NCBI RefSeq assembly: GCF_000150275.1
Contig: NW_002060953.1
Location: forward strand, 1,437,407 to 1,501,406
Length of the DNA: 64,000 nt
Direction: 5' to 3'
Source: Trichoplax adhaerens
Taxonomy: Eukaryota; Placozoa; Uniplacotomia; Trichoplacea; Trichoplacidae
The position numbers and the translations under genes are program-made. Position 1 is the stretch's first letter, and every line of letters begins with the position of its first letter. This document shows positions 1 to 12,993 of the stretch, one piece after another. The notes beneath the pieces were generated by a model, which saw nothing but the letters and a program-made list of their open reading frames with translations, searched no databases and had not been told where the DNA came from.

Positions 1-2058
1 AAGTAAGTGATATACCATGTATTTTTATCAGATTAAGGTTTTAAAAGCGGTTCATCTATTTAAATTATCTTTTTAGTCATAGACCGCTTCATAATTTTAA
101 ATAACACTAGTAATGCTCCGTAATATCTTGTAATTCTAAATCGCCTATCAAAGAGCAGCAGTACTTCACAATTACCTAGCATACGAGTATAGTAAAGCAG
201 TTGTTCATACAGCATACTTTGATTAAAACAATATTCTTCCTGTAGGATTAAGTTGGAGTTGAAAAGCTACTATTCGTGAATGTACAATCCAAATCAATTT
301 CAATATCGCTTTTTTGGATATGTCTGATTGAATCTAGTTGTCTGTAAGGCGTAAAAGCTGTACCCTTATCATAAATGTAGGATATACAGTTGAAAACTTC
401 CATTTTACCAATCCAAAAGTTTCAAGATAATTGAATTAACGCAGAATGATCTGACGTTAATGACAACTGATTTATTTTAGTCTTTTCGCTTTATTACTCC
501 ATCAAAATCTTCATACACTCGTAGATACTTATTACTACTTCTAGCTACCATAACAAAGTATAAAGGAACAGATTTCATTATTCGTATAAGAACAAATGCA
601 ATCGTAAGTGAAAANNNNNNNNNNNNNNNNNNNNNNNNNNNNNNNNNNNNNNNNNNNNNNNNNNNNNNNNNNNNNNNNNNNNNNNNNNNNNNNNNNNNNN
701 NNNNNNNNNNNNNNNNNNNNNNNNNNNNNNNNNNNNNNNNNNNNNNNNNNNNNNNNNNNNNCATTTACTTTTAGCAAAATATAATGAATCGCATTATGCT
801 ATACTGTATGTCTCAGTATTCGTGATAGTTTGTAACAGGTAGACAACATTATAAATTAGAATTATAAATTATGTTTTACATATTTCTGGCGTAAAATAAT
901 CTTGACAGAACATGGTAGCTTAGACTTTTTAGATTAATCTTTTATTCTCCTTCTATTCAAGCATAATGGAACAAACGATAATTTAAAAATTATCGAACAT
1001 ACATTATGTATCGTTTGATGCAGACATCTACTGGCCTGATGTATTTTGCTCTACACTATTCACGTTCTCACTAATCTACAATACGTCAATTTCGAATGAT
1101 TGCCGATTGGCTAGTAAAATGATTATTTTTTCTTCAATAATAAAGAGATTATGAAATGTTGTGCCTACCCTATTAATGCTAATTGATAGTTGGTAACTGG
1201 ATGCTAGGCTATTATACATAGCGGTAGCTTTCTTAATACCCTGTATTCGCTATGCATTATGTTTGATCTTCTGATGATAAAGTTATAATGCTATTTAAAT
1301 ATTGAAATGTTTTTGAACATTTTATCAGTAGTACATCCTACCCCTTTTACTTATTCTTCTCATGTACATAAACAGAGTACATCAATCTAATCTTCGATAA
1401 CCATTATTGAGCCCATCTTTGATACAGAACCCTTCCACTAATTGATTGCCTTTTGCATTAAGTTTAGGAAATACACTATACTTCGATATGAAATGTAGTT
1501 TAGAAAAAAACTACTAACGCTAGTAACAGCCCTTTTATCTACATTTGCCAATTATAATATACTTGCATGACTATTTTGCAACATTGTCTACAAAATGAAA
1601 GAATATACATGGCTTCAATAAAGTGGGTTAGATCAATGATTGCTTTTATCTACTTTTTTCTCTACAACAGCTTTAAATTTGCACTATAATCACTATTCCT
1701 GATATGACAGTTCTTATGACAGCTATTATTCAGCAATTAATCTTTGTTACACAATCTTAATTTTTATTTTGTCAGGAAAACATCAGTCTAAAAAATATCC
1801 TATAATACTATAAGCGAATTAATTCAATTTAGGCTTGCATCAGCCGTTGTCAATTAATATAATTATAGTTAACAGCAGTTCTGACATTTTTCGCTAGTTG
1901 CAGGCTGTTATTATTTAATGTTCTAGATTGCAATTAGGAGAATAATAAGTTATAAGTAACATCTGCCAATTTAACGGACAATTTTATAAAATATCACTGA
2001 CATTTAAATGGTGTAAGAAATGTCTTGTCGGTAATTCTTATGAACGAATCTTATTTAG
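1..2058. other. AT-rich non-coding stretch upstream of the ZBBX-like gene
   Basis: No convincing coding exon is visible on either strand apart from the assembly gap. The first exon of the ZBBX-like gene should lie upstream of 2059, because the first exon found begins inside a coiled coil and other members carry a short N-terminal segment before it. I could not locate it; it may fall in the gap or outside the window. Confidence 0.5.
615..761. other. Assembly gap (run of N)
   Basis: A run of 147 undetermined bases marks a scaffold gap in a draft assembly. Open frames that run through it are artefacts. Confidence 0.99.
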
Positions 2059-5000
2059 AAATAAGAAAATCGTAAACAAACTTGATCTTACCGAGATCGA
2101 GAACAAAAAAATGGAAGAGAGGCTATGTACCTTAAAGAGGGTAATGGAAAGAGAAAAAGAAGAAAGAATGTAAGTTTTTATCATATTTTACTTGAGAATA
2201 AAATCCATCATATTACAAGATTAAATAAATTAATCAAGAGTACATTAAAATCCCAATATGTTGTTAGGCAAGCAAGGGTAAATGTAGTTATCGAAGATGA
2301 TAGGGTAACAAATCTTGTAGAGTTATTTTGTACTTGACACCAATTCTAATCGATTTATTGAGACGATACTATTGAAAGAAATATTGTAGCCGACTACTGA
2401 ATTTATGTATAAAATTCATATTGCTTTTTGATCGTCGACAGTGCTAACTGAAAGTTCTTAATAATAATTAGTCCACGCGGTAACATAGATTCACCGCTAA
2501 ATAATAAGTAAATTAAGTACTTTAGGTACTATTTCTCTCTTTCCGCTCTTGTTAACCGTAGCGATGCTTTATATATATTTTAGCAAAATGGGTGGATATC
2601 GTTGGCAGTCTGGTAAATTAGGCCCTCTTGCTTCTCATCCACATCAGATTTTGGAGGGAAACAAAGGGAAAAAAACGGTAAATCATTAATGACGAGGGAT
2701 GTATATTGTAGTGAATCAAGTCTAACTGCTACTTATTAGAAAAGAAATACAACTATTGGTTGTATGTGTAAGGCAGACTAGGATAATAAAATGAAATTTT
2801 TAATAACAGCCATATTCATTTCAATTCTATCACAGACGACACGGCAGCGAAAATTAAAAATGTTGAGAGATGAAGATACTAGTAAGTTTAGAACCATCTT
2901 TTAAGGCTGTTAATTCAGCATGTTAAAATAACTTTAATTTTATTTCTATATTTGACTCGTCTCTACGTTATTATGCGTTATCTCGAAGCTTTTGTAAGAA
3001 AATTAAGCGTATTCAATCGCTGAGCACGTCAAGCTTATGTCGGATTTATCGTTTTATTTAGTGGATGTAGTTAAATCGGAAAGAATTGAAAAATTTAGCA
3101 GCGACTCTGACTATAAATCTGACAGCAGTCCGATCAAGGACCTACACTTGGTATGTGTAACTATTTTAGGCTGATATTAATACTAAAATATTAAAACTAA
3201 AATATTGGTGTTGCTTAGCATTTCAAATCGTATTAAAGTTTTATTCCTTAGATATTTTACTGTATTTTAAAAAAGTATCTAGATAATAGCTATAATTTCT
3301 TGATAAAAAGCTTTCGTCTTATCAGACACTTAATCAGTTTATTACTCCATTTCTGATATGTGTTTGTAGTCTTCGGGACAATCATATGACAGTATTAAAC
3401 AGACGTCACTGCCTTTGCGAAATCCAGACAAAAGGTATCTATGCCGCATTTCGTATAAGATCTACTTCCTATTTCTCATGACTTATGAAAGCACTTTGGA
3501 GTCATAAATGGAAGAAAATATTTTTGTAGACTGCCTTAAGAGTTAATTTACATATATAATTGAATCATCTTGTTAATCATTAATGAATTGATTATATAGT
3601 ACTTTGAGTCTTCGTTGTGATGGGATTGTTCATTAACGAAGTCCAAAAAACACTAATTTTATCAACTCATCTTTTACTTTCTTTCTTTAGTCCAAGCCCA
3701 GCTCAGCTTCAGAGCAAGGTAAGCTAACTAGACATAGCTAATTGCGTGTAAACAAGAGATAATAAATCAAAGGCCATTTTAATATCCGTAATTTTAGCAC
3801 GATATTCACGATATCAAATAGGATTAATTTTATTTTAGCTCCTAATTAAGTAAAAGTACTACGCTGATTAAAATTACAAATATTTGGTTACTTTTGCAGA
3901 TTCCTAGGAGAATAGGATTGAAAGACAACATGTCCACATCCTACGTAAAACCGAAAATTAATAACATTTCTTACGACACTAAAATATTGAATGCAGTAAA
4001 AACTAATTCATTGCTGTACGGCAATTACGACGAAAAAGAAAGTGCTAACTCTTTTCAGCAGGCGCTATTAGAATGGCGATCTGGCAGTAATAGTAATAAA
4101 AGCAACCCACCGACTACGAAAAAAGCAAAAAATGCTCCGACATCCGTTGGTTAGCAAATACAAATTTATTTAGTAACATTTGCCATATAATTTTGCTTTG
4201 CGTATTTAACCATCAATTTCATATGTCTTTATCAATTCTAGGCATTACAGTTAATTCTATCCTTGCTCGTCCTGAGTTTACCCCGGAACAAATTAAATTT
4301 AAACGTGATAATTTAAGTTATATGGAAAGATTAATGTTGAAAAAATTGCGTAAAAATAGAATTACTAAGCTAGATGTGGGACAGAACGAAACGAAAAGCA
4401 GTCCTACATCGCGCGTCTCAAGCCCAGAGCCTAAGATCAATTTACTGTCTGATGAACCATACTTCACAAAACATTCACAGAAAGAAAAGGTTATTCTATC
4501 TCCTCTAAGAAATTCTAAATCTTTAGACTTTTCCGATATTCATAAGAAATCCAACGTTAAAGCAGAGCACAATTACGAACAAGCTCCTTCAAAAGAAACA
4601 ACAACCAGTAAAAAAAGTCCAAGGAAAGATTGTACAACTATAACGATAACTGCAGCAACTAGTGAATTATCTTTAACCGATGATAAAAATACTATTCTAA
4701 ATCGTAAAGTATCAAAGTATACAGGATTAAGTGGGTTTTTCTTGGCCGGATTAGAAGATGGAAGCGCTGATAATGGAAACAAAGAAAATGATGTCAGCCA
4801 AAGCATTGAAGGCGGCCAGAGTACTACATTAAAATCAGGTCACTGGAAACCTCCTTCAAATGTATTTGGTGATAAGCCTGAATATATTAACTGGGGTATT
4901 AATGATTATTTAAACGATCCAGTTCCCCGAAGTAAGAGCCCAACAGCCTATATGCAGGTTTGTAGCTATAGTCGGCAATTTCTTATATTTTAATGATTAC

Positions 5001-5419
5001 TGTAATGTTAAATAATATAGCCCTCTTAAACGAAACTTTACTCGCATATTGCTTTAATGGCCTAAGTTGCCCATTACTGTGAATACTTTTCAGTATTCTT
5101 AAACAGGAACACACATATACTGTATTACTGATCCAAACCATCAAACTGCATATTGTTAGACGAAAAATTTATCCTTTTCTTGGATTTTCATCAATAGGCT
5201 ATCGATTTTTATTGCTTGTTTTACTTCAATTTGGAATTAATATATCTAAATAGTATCGTTGTATATTACGTCCATGATATCTTGTAGGTCCATCGCGTAT
5301 CTAGTACGTCTCCCTTACCGCTTGATTTACAGCCTCCAAACGACTGGTCCGATGAAGAAGATAGTCTTGTTATTAATAAAACCGAACAAATTGATATGAA
5401 AAAAGTAGAAAAAATTTAG
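2059..5419 (+). CDS. ZBBX: ZBBX-like protein, B-box apparently absent, 5' end incomplete
   Basis: Nine phase-compatible exons: 2059-2169, 2584-2677, 2836-2881, 3062-3150, 3370-3434, 3691-3718, 3900-4149, 4242-4957 and 5288-5419, where TAG ends the frame. All have GT donors and AG acceptors. Recognition rests on three blocks I recall from vertebrate ZBBX: a charged coiled coil running into GYRWQSGKLGPL (exons 1-2), a block containing LLYGNYDEKESANSFQQAL then EWRSG (exon 7), and DNLSYMERLMLKKLRK (exon 8). The C-terminal half is Ser/Thr/Lys-rich and low in complexity. Vertebrate ZBBX carries a Cys/His B-box zinc finger between the first two blocks. Here that interval has no Cys/His cluster in the exons or in the introns between them. 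The biochemical role of the family is not known to me. The N-terminal exon was not found, so the 5' boundary is provisional. An AATAAA lies at 5790. Confidence 0.75.
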
Positions 5420-8098
5420 CCGGATGCTCAAGATGAAGTCGTATTCTAATCTATCCTTTCTATGTTGAACAGAAATTCTATAGCTCGATAATTTAATTAC
5501 TTAAAAATTTGATAAAGAGGACAAAAATTCAGACAGTGTCATCGTTTCGGTCAATGTTGCCTTCCTTAGAATGTAATACTTTCTGATTCTGATTACTATT
5601 GAAAGCAGCTTTATTGCCATCAATATTGGATCATTTAATGTATAGAGTAGGTATATAAAAATGGGTGGTAAAAGTAGGCTACTAGATCTAAAATTGGCAA
5701 ACAGTCTTGCAATAACCAAATTCCTTCTCAGATTAAGATAATTTTAGTTAATCATACGAAATTATAAATACCTCAATGTTTAAGTTTACAATAAAAGTAT
5801 CGATAGCATCGGATCTTGACGGACGAGAAAAACAGAAATCATTTAATTGTAATTTATAACCCATTTGTCTTAATATTCATTTTTTTCCTGGACAATTTTA
5901 TTTTGGCAATAGTGTTAAGAGGATTTGGATCAACTTTTTAACGTTCGAAAATTATTGAAGTTATCAATCCTTATCTCTACCTTTATCATTAATTTTCCAC
6001 TATTTAACTGCAACTTGTATTGCTTTTCGAATAAAACAACTTTCTATTCATGGCATTAACATACTTTTTGAATACTTGCACAAATTGTTAAACAGGTCAA
6101 TAAAACAACATGAATCACTAGTTTATTCATTTCCGAAGCAGGTACAAATGATCTTGAATTGCTAAATTCTTGCCTGTATATTACCAGCTCTGCAATGTAG
6201 GTAAAATTTTCAACTGATCGCGAATCAAAGCAGATAATGAGCCCAGTAGCTATCTATGATCAAATGGTGCTGGCCTTAATGATGTCAAGGTTTATTTATC
6301 CGTCGTTGAGATCAAAGATATTTTTGATTCCGATTTCATAGTAAAGTAATTCATCGGAGTACATAATACATCTCATTTGCAAAATAACTAAAAGAAAATA
6401 TCCATTTAGTAAATTTGAGTAGTTAGTTAGTAATTCATTCGGTATATGCACACGTAGAATTGTTGTTGATGCTGGTGCAACTAATTTAAGTTAACAAAAA
6501 CCTATCGCATTGGTTACCTGTAGAAGTTGTTTTTAAACATTCATCTCAACTACTTCAGGCAGAGCTACAGTGACTTTAATTTACTATTAGTTACTGACTC
6601 TCCTCTACAGTGATATTCTATGAGCAACATTAGAATAGCAAGTGCATAAAATAAATTATTATCAATAGTACTTTAGGAATAAAAAACTTGTCAAGCCTAG
6701 CAGTTCACTCCTCAACAATAATCCGAAATTGCATGACTCGATTACTCTGTATCACGATTATCAAGGAAAATGAAATACAATTTAAGCTGTGACGATATCA
6801 ACAACTGGATTTGATTCCGTCCATTTTACTTCGATCAAATATTATTTATATTTATTATTATTATCACTAGCTGAAACACAATCATAACGTACAATCGTAA
6901 TGTATAACGGCAACCTATTCTACACATTCCTGTAAGACAGGATGGCATACAAATACAGAAGTATGCCTTTACAATTCATCAGCAATAAATCATAGAATTC
7001 AGACTCTAGATAGGAGCAATCAATGGCAAATTGCGACAGATTTTCGAATGAAGCTATGTTGTTAATTTAAGACGAAGCTTTGAAAAGAGCTTGCAAAAAA
7101 ATGTTACATCATTCGTTCAGAAATTAAGGACATCTTGCGACACAAGAACAAGAACTAATTAGTGCAACGTCGAAACAAATCAAGGATACTAAATATACGT
7201 TAACACTTAACAGTCACTACTTCTACACCACACAATCTAATATCTGCACTGCACTGTTGACGTTGTAACCCAAAGAGGCGATGGAGTCTGTGTCAGGTAG
7301 CCAATTTGGAATTGCGACTTCAGTACGGTGCCCAATTTTACACCTTTAGTAGAAGTTGGCAATATCCATTAAGATACATATTACATCATTGTTTCAGATA
7401 TTACTAGGAAGAAAGTAACCCTCTCCGACCACGATGCATTTCTGACGTCAATTTCAAGCATTTATGCTATCAGCCTTCAGCCATGATTCAACTAACAGCG
7501 GACGTTACAGAACATGTTTAATTAACCTAATATCAGGTAACATCCTACACATACACAATACAAAAATATATCTAGCCATGTCCGTATTTAAAGTAATGGT
7601 CTAAAAGTAATACAACGATGGTGCGATGAAGATATAATATAGGATTCACAACCATGGAGGTAAGATTTGTATTTGAGTATTTTTCGATTCAGAGCATTAC
7701 GTCATTGATTGGGTCATGCTCTTACCAATGTCAAGAATTGTTGCAAACTCACGACTGTTACCTATATTCAATACTATAGAAGTTGAAAGCTAGCGCGTCC
7801 ACCTAGTACAGCAGTGGTCCAGACAGCGTACGTTAACCACTTACTGTATGGACAGTTGTTGGTTTGTACTGGAGGTAGATGGCACGAATCAAAATTGATT
7901 TTCTATCGATAATAACATTAATGTGATCTACTTCTAAGCTACATACAGGGAAAATCATCTGATAATCATACATTCACACTATGTTGATATATTTTAAATC
8001 TTTAGTAAGTAAGACTTTCGGTTATAATACGCTCGCTTGATTTTGCAAACACTTTGATGAGTTCTCCGTCCTTTCGCCATCAGTGAGTCATGACGTTC
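5420..8098. other. Intergenic, no gene seen
   Basis: AT-rich sequence with no long open frame, no exon with family resemblance and no obvious repeat array. It lies between the 3' end of the ZBBX-like gene and the 3' end of the small membrane protein gene on the minus strand. Confidence 0.5.
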
Positions 8099-8269
8099 CT
8101 AAAAGCTTTCGCCTCTTTGCCTTCTAGCGTAACATCCGACGCAAGCACAGATACCCATAATGCCAATGATCAACCCAAGAATGAGTGCTACTGCATCACC
8201 ACCATCGAAAGCGCTGACTTGGCTTATACAACATAAAATGAAAAAGATTAAAGATGACAAGTACAACAT
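8099..8269 (-). CDS. Small secretory-pathway single-pass membrane protein, 56 aa
   Basis: The minus-strand frame starts at ATG 8269 and stops at TAG 8099. Residues 1-20 are a strong signal peptide (MLYLSSLIFFILCCISQVSA) with an Ala-rich cleavage context. A short FDGGD spacer follows. Residues 26-47 form a hydrophobic segment that ends in a Cys-rich patch (CACVGCY), then a basic tail ARRQRGESF. The predicted topology is type I, with the extracellular part reduced to a few residues. The frame is open upstream of the ATG back to a TAG near 8342 and contains no earlier ATG. A possible splice acceptor (CGCGTTTAG) sits about 70 bases before the ATG, so an upstream non-coding or coding exon is possible. 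Base composition is richer in GC than the flanks, as expected for coding DNA. I do not recognise a family. The Cys-rich juxtamembrane end recalls small Cys/Tyr-rich or Shisa-like proteins, but this is only a resemblance. Confidence 0.55.
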   Translation of the reverse strand: MLYLSSLIFFILCCISQVSAFDGGDAVALILGLIIGIMGICACVGCYARRQRGESF

Positions 8270-8397
8270 GGCGAGCACGCTTCGGCTTGATCTCGGTGAG
8301 GATATAAAGATTCTCGGAGATACGGTAGATGCTGGACACTAAACGCGGGTTCAGGTCGACGCTGGCTATATACCGTCTACCAGTGGCAGTACGATAC

Positions 8398-9306
8398 TGT
8401 AGTCATGCAGTACAGTACAGTACAAAATCGAACGCCAATGCTTGGCGTTAGTGCGAAGCAGCAATACTATACAGTACATTGTGTACACTGTACAGTACAG
8501 TACAGTACAGTAGAGTACGGTGCATAAAGCTTACACCTACAGTGTACAGTACTATCCACAGTATATAGTACTGTACTGCGTAAAGTGCCGTATCAGTATC
8601 ATCATGATCATCCTACAGTTCAGTATGACTTAATCACATCACATATTAATCACGTGTTTCCTTGCATTTCCCGGCGTCCACTGCCATTGTGCAATGTGCA
8701 TGTAGGACAGTCTAGTACTGTACTGTATGATGTCACTAACTTAGTACAGTACTCTACTGTACACTGTACACCTGTTGTTTTCCACTGCACTACTGTACTG
8801 GACAACTAAGTCCAGTTCAGGAACGAATATACTGTACTAGACTAAAAAATAAAGAAACGGGACTGCCAATGGGTGTTGACTATACTAATACAGTCATGTG
8901 TAAGCTGATGAATGATTTGAATCGTATGCCAGTGTAACGGCACCGTCCGCGATGGAGATCTAAATTAGCGAGTAGGTTGGTTTTGTGTAGTATGGTATAC
9001 GGTTTCATGAATACCGTATAGTAGAATGACCGGGAAAATGATATCCTCGGTCAAGCTCCCACCCTGGACGGCGGACGCATGTACACTGTACAGTACGTAC
9101 TGTACAGTACAGCACACTCAAAGTACTGTACAATACAGTACAGTACTGCTAAGTCTACAGTACAGTACTGTAGACACCAAAATGTACTGTGCAACATGGA
9201 ACATGTACAGTACAGTACTAACTGCATACAGTACTGTACTGTACTGTACTGTACTGTACTGTACTCCGAACGGTATTATTCCTTACAATGCTGTACTGTA
9301 CCGTAA
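8398..9306. repeat. GTAC-rich palindromic repeat block 1
   Basis: Dense runs of GTACTGTAC / CAGTACAGTAC occur at 8398-8580, 8712-8770 and 9079-9306. Because GTAC is self-complementary, the runs read alike on both strands and can fold into hairpins. Long open frames across the block on both strands (for example 9026-9316) arise from the repeat, because TAC, TGT, ACT and GTA codons recur, and are not genes. Confidence 0.85.
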
Positions 9307-9687
9307 AAAGGTGTAAATCCAAATCGAACCAATCGTTTTATCAACAAGCAAGCAATCGTTGTTGGTTAGTATTAGTAACAAATAATTATTTCTTACAATA
9401 GATGAAGTAATATCATCAAGTCAATCGGCTGTTCCAAACTGCTTCTTTCCACATCGACCATAGCGCCTGATCGTATTGAAGAAATTGAAGAATATTATTG
9501 ACTACTTCATAATTTTGGGCAATCCGTTTCGGTAGCCCATACCAGCGGCAATTTTAATCTTGATAAGCGTAACAAGAAGTTGAGGCTTATTCTGCAACTG
9601 GTAACAGCACTGAACGTCTACAATTGTAAACGCACCGATTGGTTGATCCATAAAAATTGACTATCTTCCTAGTTTTCAGCATTCGCC

Positions 9688-10182
9688 ATGGCGGAAAAAC
9701 TAGGTGCGATCGCTGGGATTTGTTTAATTTTATTTTGTGTAGGCGCAGTTGGCTTTTACTTTTGCTTGGATACTGTTATGAAGATGTCTGAATTGAACAC
9801 ATACAAAGCGATGCAATGCTCATACCAGGACGGTAGAATTATGGATTCACCTTATCGGCAGGCAGTTGTTGATGCCGCTGCCTTTGAAAAGAATGCCAGT
9901 GATATTTTTGCAGATGTTACAATCGCCTATCCATATTCACAGTACATGTACGCCAACAATGCTTCATTATACGAATTTTTAACTCTTTGGCAAACGAGCA
10001 CTGCTAGATCGTGTTATGTAGATGTCAAATCGAATAGCACGCGAAAGCCGGCGGTTCCGGGCCCGTTTGATAGTGCGACATCTAGTATCATTATAATAAG
10101 CATGATCACCTGCATACTATCTCTATGTGGAAGTTCGTTTGGTTTACTGATGATTGTGAAAGCAAAACTGACCATGAAATAA
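9688..10182 (+). CDS. Two-pass membrane protein with cysteine-bounded loop, paralogue A, 164 aa
   Basis: Single coding exon from ATG 9688 (context GCCATGG) to TAA. Hydrophobic segments lie at about residues 5-27 and 133-157 and flank a loop of roughly 105 residues with potential N-glycosylation sites. Cys44 (CSYQDG) and Cys109 (CYVD) are shared in position with the paralogue at 12994 and could form a disulphide. Other shared features are PYRxAVV after the first cysteine, a Pro-rich PYSQY element, and LxxFLxxW before the second cysteine. Both termini are short, so N-in/C-in topology with the loop outside is likely. A strong splice acceptor (TTTTCAG, ending 9679) sits 8 bases before the ATG, implying a spliced leader or 5' UTR intron. 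I do not recognise a named family. A channel auxiliary subunit or a tetraspan-like fragment would be guesses. Confidence 0.8.
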   Translation: MAEKLGAIAGICLILFCVGAVGFYFCLDTVMKMSELNTYKAMQCSYQDGRIMDSPYRQAVVDAAAFEKNASDIFADVTIAYPYSQYMYANNASLYEFLTLWQTSTARSCYVDVKSNSTRKPAVPGPFDSATSSIIIISMITCILSLCGSSFGLLMIVKAKLTMK

Positions 10183-12993
10183 GTTAGTGTTAACTGGCCA
10201 GTTATCACTGATCTTCCGATTTGGATAGGTATCAGACCACGATAGCCATATCCAGTCAACCAAGTAGCGAACCGTACGCAATATTCATTGTCTAATTCAC
10301 TTAAGATGGAATGTATCAGTGTACGATCCGTTGTTTGAATTAATTTGCATCAGTAGTTTAGGGCATTTTAGTTTGTAAATAAGAGCCATTTAGAATTACT
10401 ATTTATTTTTAAGCAATAGTGCTCCGTTGATGCACTGAGCTCTTATCCACTTTGTCAGAGATTTTTTCTTATTTACTGGCACAGTTTGCAATCGTACTAC
10501 TCACGTCTGTACTTGTACTTTTTAATTCCTACAACATATATATCCTATGTACTGAAAAGTATACGCATATGCTGAGACGGACAAAACTATTTCAATATAG
10601 TAGATTCTGTACTATGTAAAAATTAAATGTTGGCTAATTTATACGAGAATTAGATGAATGTTTTTATAATGTTAATGTAATTCAAACATAAAAAATAGAT
10701 TGTCGGTTACGCCGGCATGTCATATACGTATTCAGTACACAAAGATTTCAAATTTTTTCAATTATCATTTGAAGACTACTGTACGATGCTTTCACATACT
10801 AAAAATGCAGAGGGTACACTCGTACACTTATTTAATTTCATACGTTAATATTCTCTTATCTTTTGAATATCATTTTCGGACAACGTCGAATGAAGCAATT
10901 TTAAGTCATGCTTATTTATATTGGATCAGTTCGGCATACCTGACCTTACTAATGCTTCCTTTACATAATCCGCAATGGACTATTATGATAACGTTTGCTA
11001 TCGTCATAGTTAACTGTAAAATTATTATTTTTCTAATTTACTTGAATATTAAATCTAATGTTGGCTCTGTTTATCTAAACTTGAACAATGTACAGTACGC
11101 ACAGGAAATATAAGCAAACGCCTAAAAACTTTGTTTACGGCTGTACTCTGCTTTATTGTATGTATATGTAATCGTAATTAAAAATTTTCATAATAAGAAT
11201 TGAGCGTGTTACTAGATGGTTATAGAGCACGTTAAAACTTTATTCATTAATTTACAATTCTATGTCTGAACTTGTCACTGCAATCAAATTATTCTACAAT
11301 ATTCTCGAAAAGCAGCGCATGCAATGTATAATAGCAAAGCTTTGAAAATTGGTAACCTGATAACTCAGAATTTTTTGAAAGACCGAGTACTGTAGAACTG
11401 GAAGAACATAACCAATTTGTGTATTTTGATTGACAGTCTTTGCCCTCTCGTCATCATTCTTGTGTCGTTTTCTGAGACGCTTATCAAGTTAACAGTAAAT
11501 AAATACGGTCCACCCCTTGACTCGGAAATGTAGATTCCTTGTTAGACTGTAGAGTAAGATACTACAGTATAAGGCATTTTTAGTACAAAGTCACAAAACT
11601 ACTCTACACTAGAAACAAGGACTTATAAAAAGAGAAATCTATCTCCCTTTTTCTACCGTACCCTTACTGTATGCTGTAGTAGACTTAAGTGAATCGATGT
11701 TATATTACTATTATTATTATTCTTATTCTTATTTCGGCTATCAGCATTTTATCTGTTAGCTGCATTAATTAATTAATTATTTGAAGTTTATTTAAGATGA
11801 AGGAATACTGTTTATCAGATCATGGGGTACTGGAAAAAGACTTGGACGGACAGACATTTTCGACTTTGTCAAAATATTGTGTCCAAAGACTTCATTATGA
11901 GAGTGCAGTACTACAGTATGGAGACGGCCCATTCTGAATGGACTGATTATTACTAAATTAATTAATATTACACTGAATCTTATTGTCAGTGACCATAGTT
12001 TCAGCTTGGAAACAACTCTATAAGATGGTAAATATTATGACTTATTCACTACCCGTCATTGAGAAACAGACCCGTAAGAACCATACTATAGTAATTAGTC
12101 ATTTTAGCCATTTACGTTGTCATTTAGCATTTGGCAAGGGAAAGTCCGTCCGCCACTGAGAAGTGATTAGTCCTGGTCTTTTTCTGGTAGTCCCTATATG
12201 TGGTCTATCCACGAGTGTTAGCAATACACTATGGCAATAGCGGTAGCTTGCTGCTGTTGTAAAAAAATCTCATACTGTTCGAACGGTAATTTTTTCCACT
12301 ACAGTAGTCTGTCCGTCTCATTTTGCCAGCGCAAAATTCACTCACGTTATACTGTACTGTACAGTGTACAGTGTACAGTACGTCCTTACAGTACATCACA
12401 TCGTACTGTACTGTACTGTACTGTACATTTCTCGTTGTACTGTACAGTACAGTACAACAGTAAGAATTTAGTATACTGTACATGTACTGTATGCTGTAGT
12501 CTGTCCGGGCGTACGTACGTATATAGTACGCAAGTGATACAGCGATATTGCGGGTATGACTGCCGTGTTGCCTATTTACCCAAATTCCGGTTAAAACGTT
12601 ATTCATCCTTTTAACGCTGTACTGTAGAAAGTCCTTCGAACTGAACTAGTGTAGGCACGTTATACTGGGATAGGATAAGCGTTCTCGGTCAAGGCCAATC
12701 CTCCGTCTTTCACCGAACAGACTGGATTGCACTGATGTCCTGAAATTCTCCACTTCAAGGGTATTTTATCTAGTCATTTATTTAAAATATTATTATTTAC
12801 TAAAAGAAAGTCGCGATAAAGCCTTTATCTAATGAACTGTCTGGTTTGTAAATCCAGAAAAGTCAACACAGCATTGTTCTTCAAGCATCCAAGTTATTGA
12901 TTGTATTGGAATATTAATTAACTGTTCAAGAAGGAAATATAGTCTATCAACAACGTTGGTGGATCCCGGATACTCCACAGCAACCTGGTCAAA
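10183..12993. other. Intergenic between the two paralogues
   Basis: Mostly AT-rich. A GTAC-rich palindromic patch lies at 12349-12496. An open frame of 137 codons at 10700-11113 has two hydrophobic stretches but lacks the paired cysteines of the neighbouring family. I do not call it a gene, though a decayed copy cannot be excluded. Confidence 0.45.
12349..12496. repeat. GTAC-rich palindromic repeat block 2
   Basis: A short block of the same GTACTGTAC / GTACAGTAC elements as at 8398-9306 and 48430-49110. It produces overlapping spurious frames of about 125 codons on both strands. Confidence 0.85.

Noticed and set aside
9026-9316. Overlapping plus-strand frames of 96 and 75 codons
   Set aside because: They are repeat-derived, as for the 48.4 kb block, with no motif or splice support.
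10700-11113. Plus-strand frame of 137 codons with hydrophobic stretches, possible relative of the two-pass family
   Set aside because: It lacks the paired cysteines, PYR and CYVD motifs. Composition is that of AT-rich background. It cannot be separated from chance.
12229-12614. Opposed frames of about 125 codons on both strands
   Set aside because: They cover GTAC repeat block 2 and mirror each other; composition is that of the repeat.
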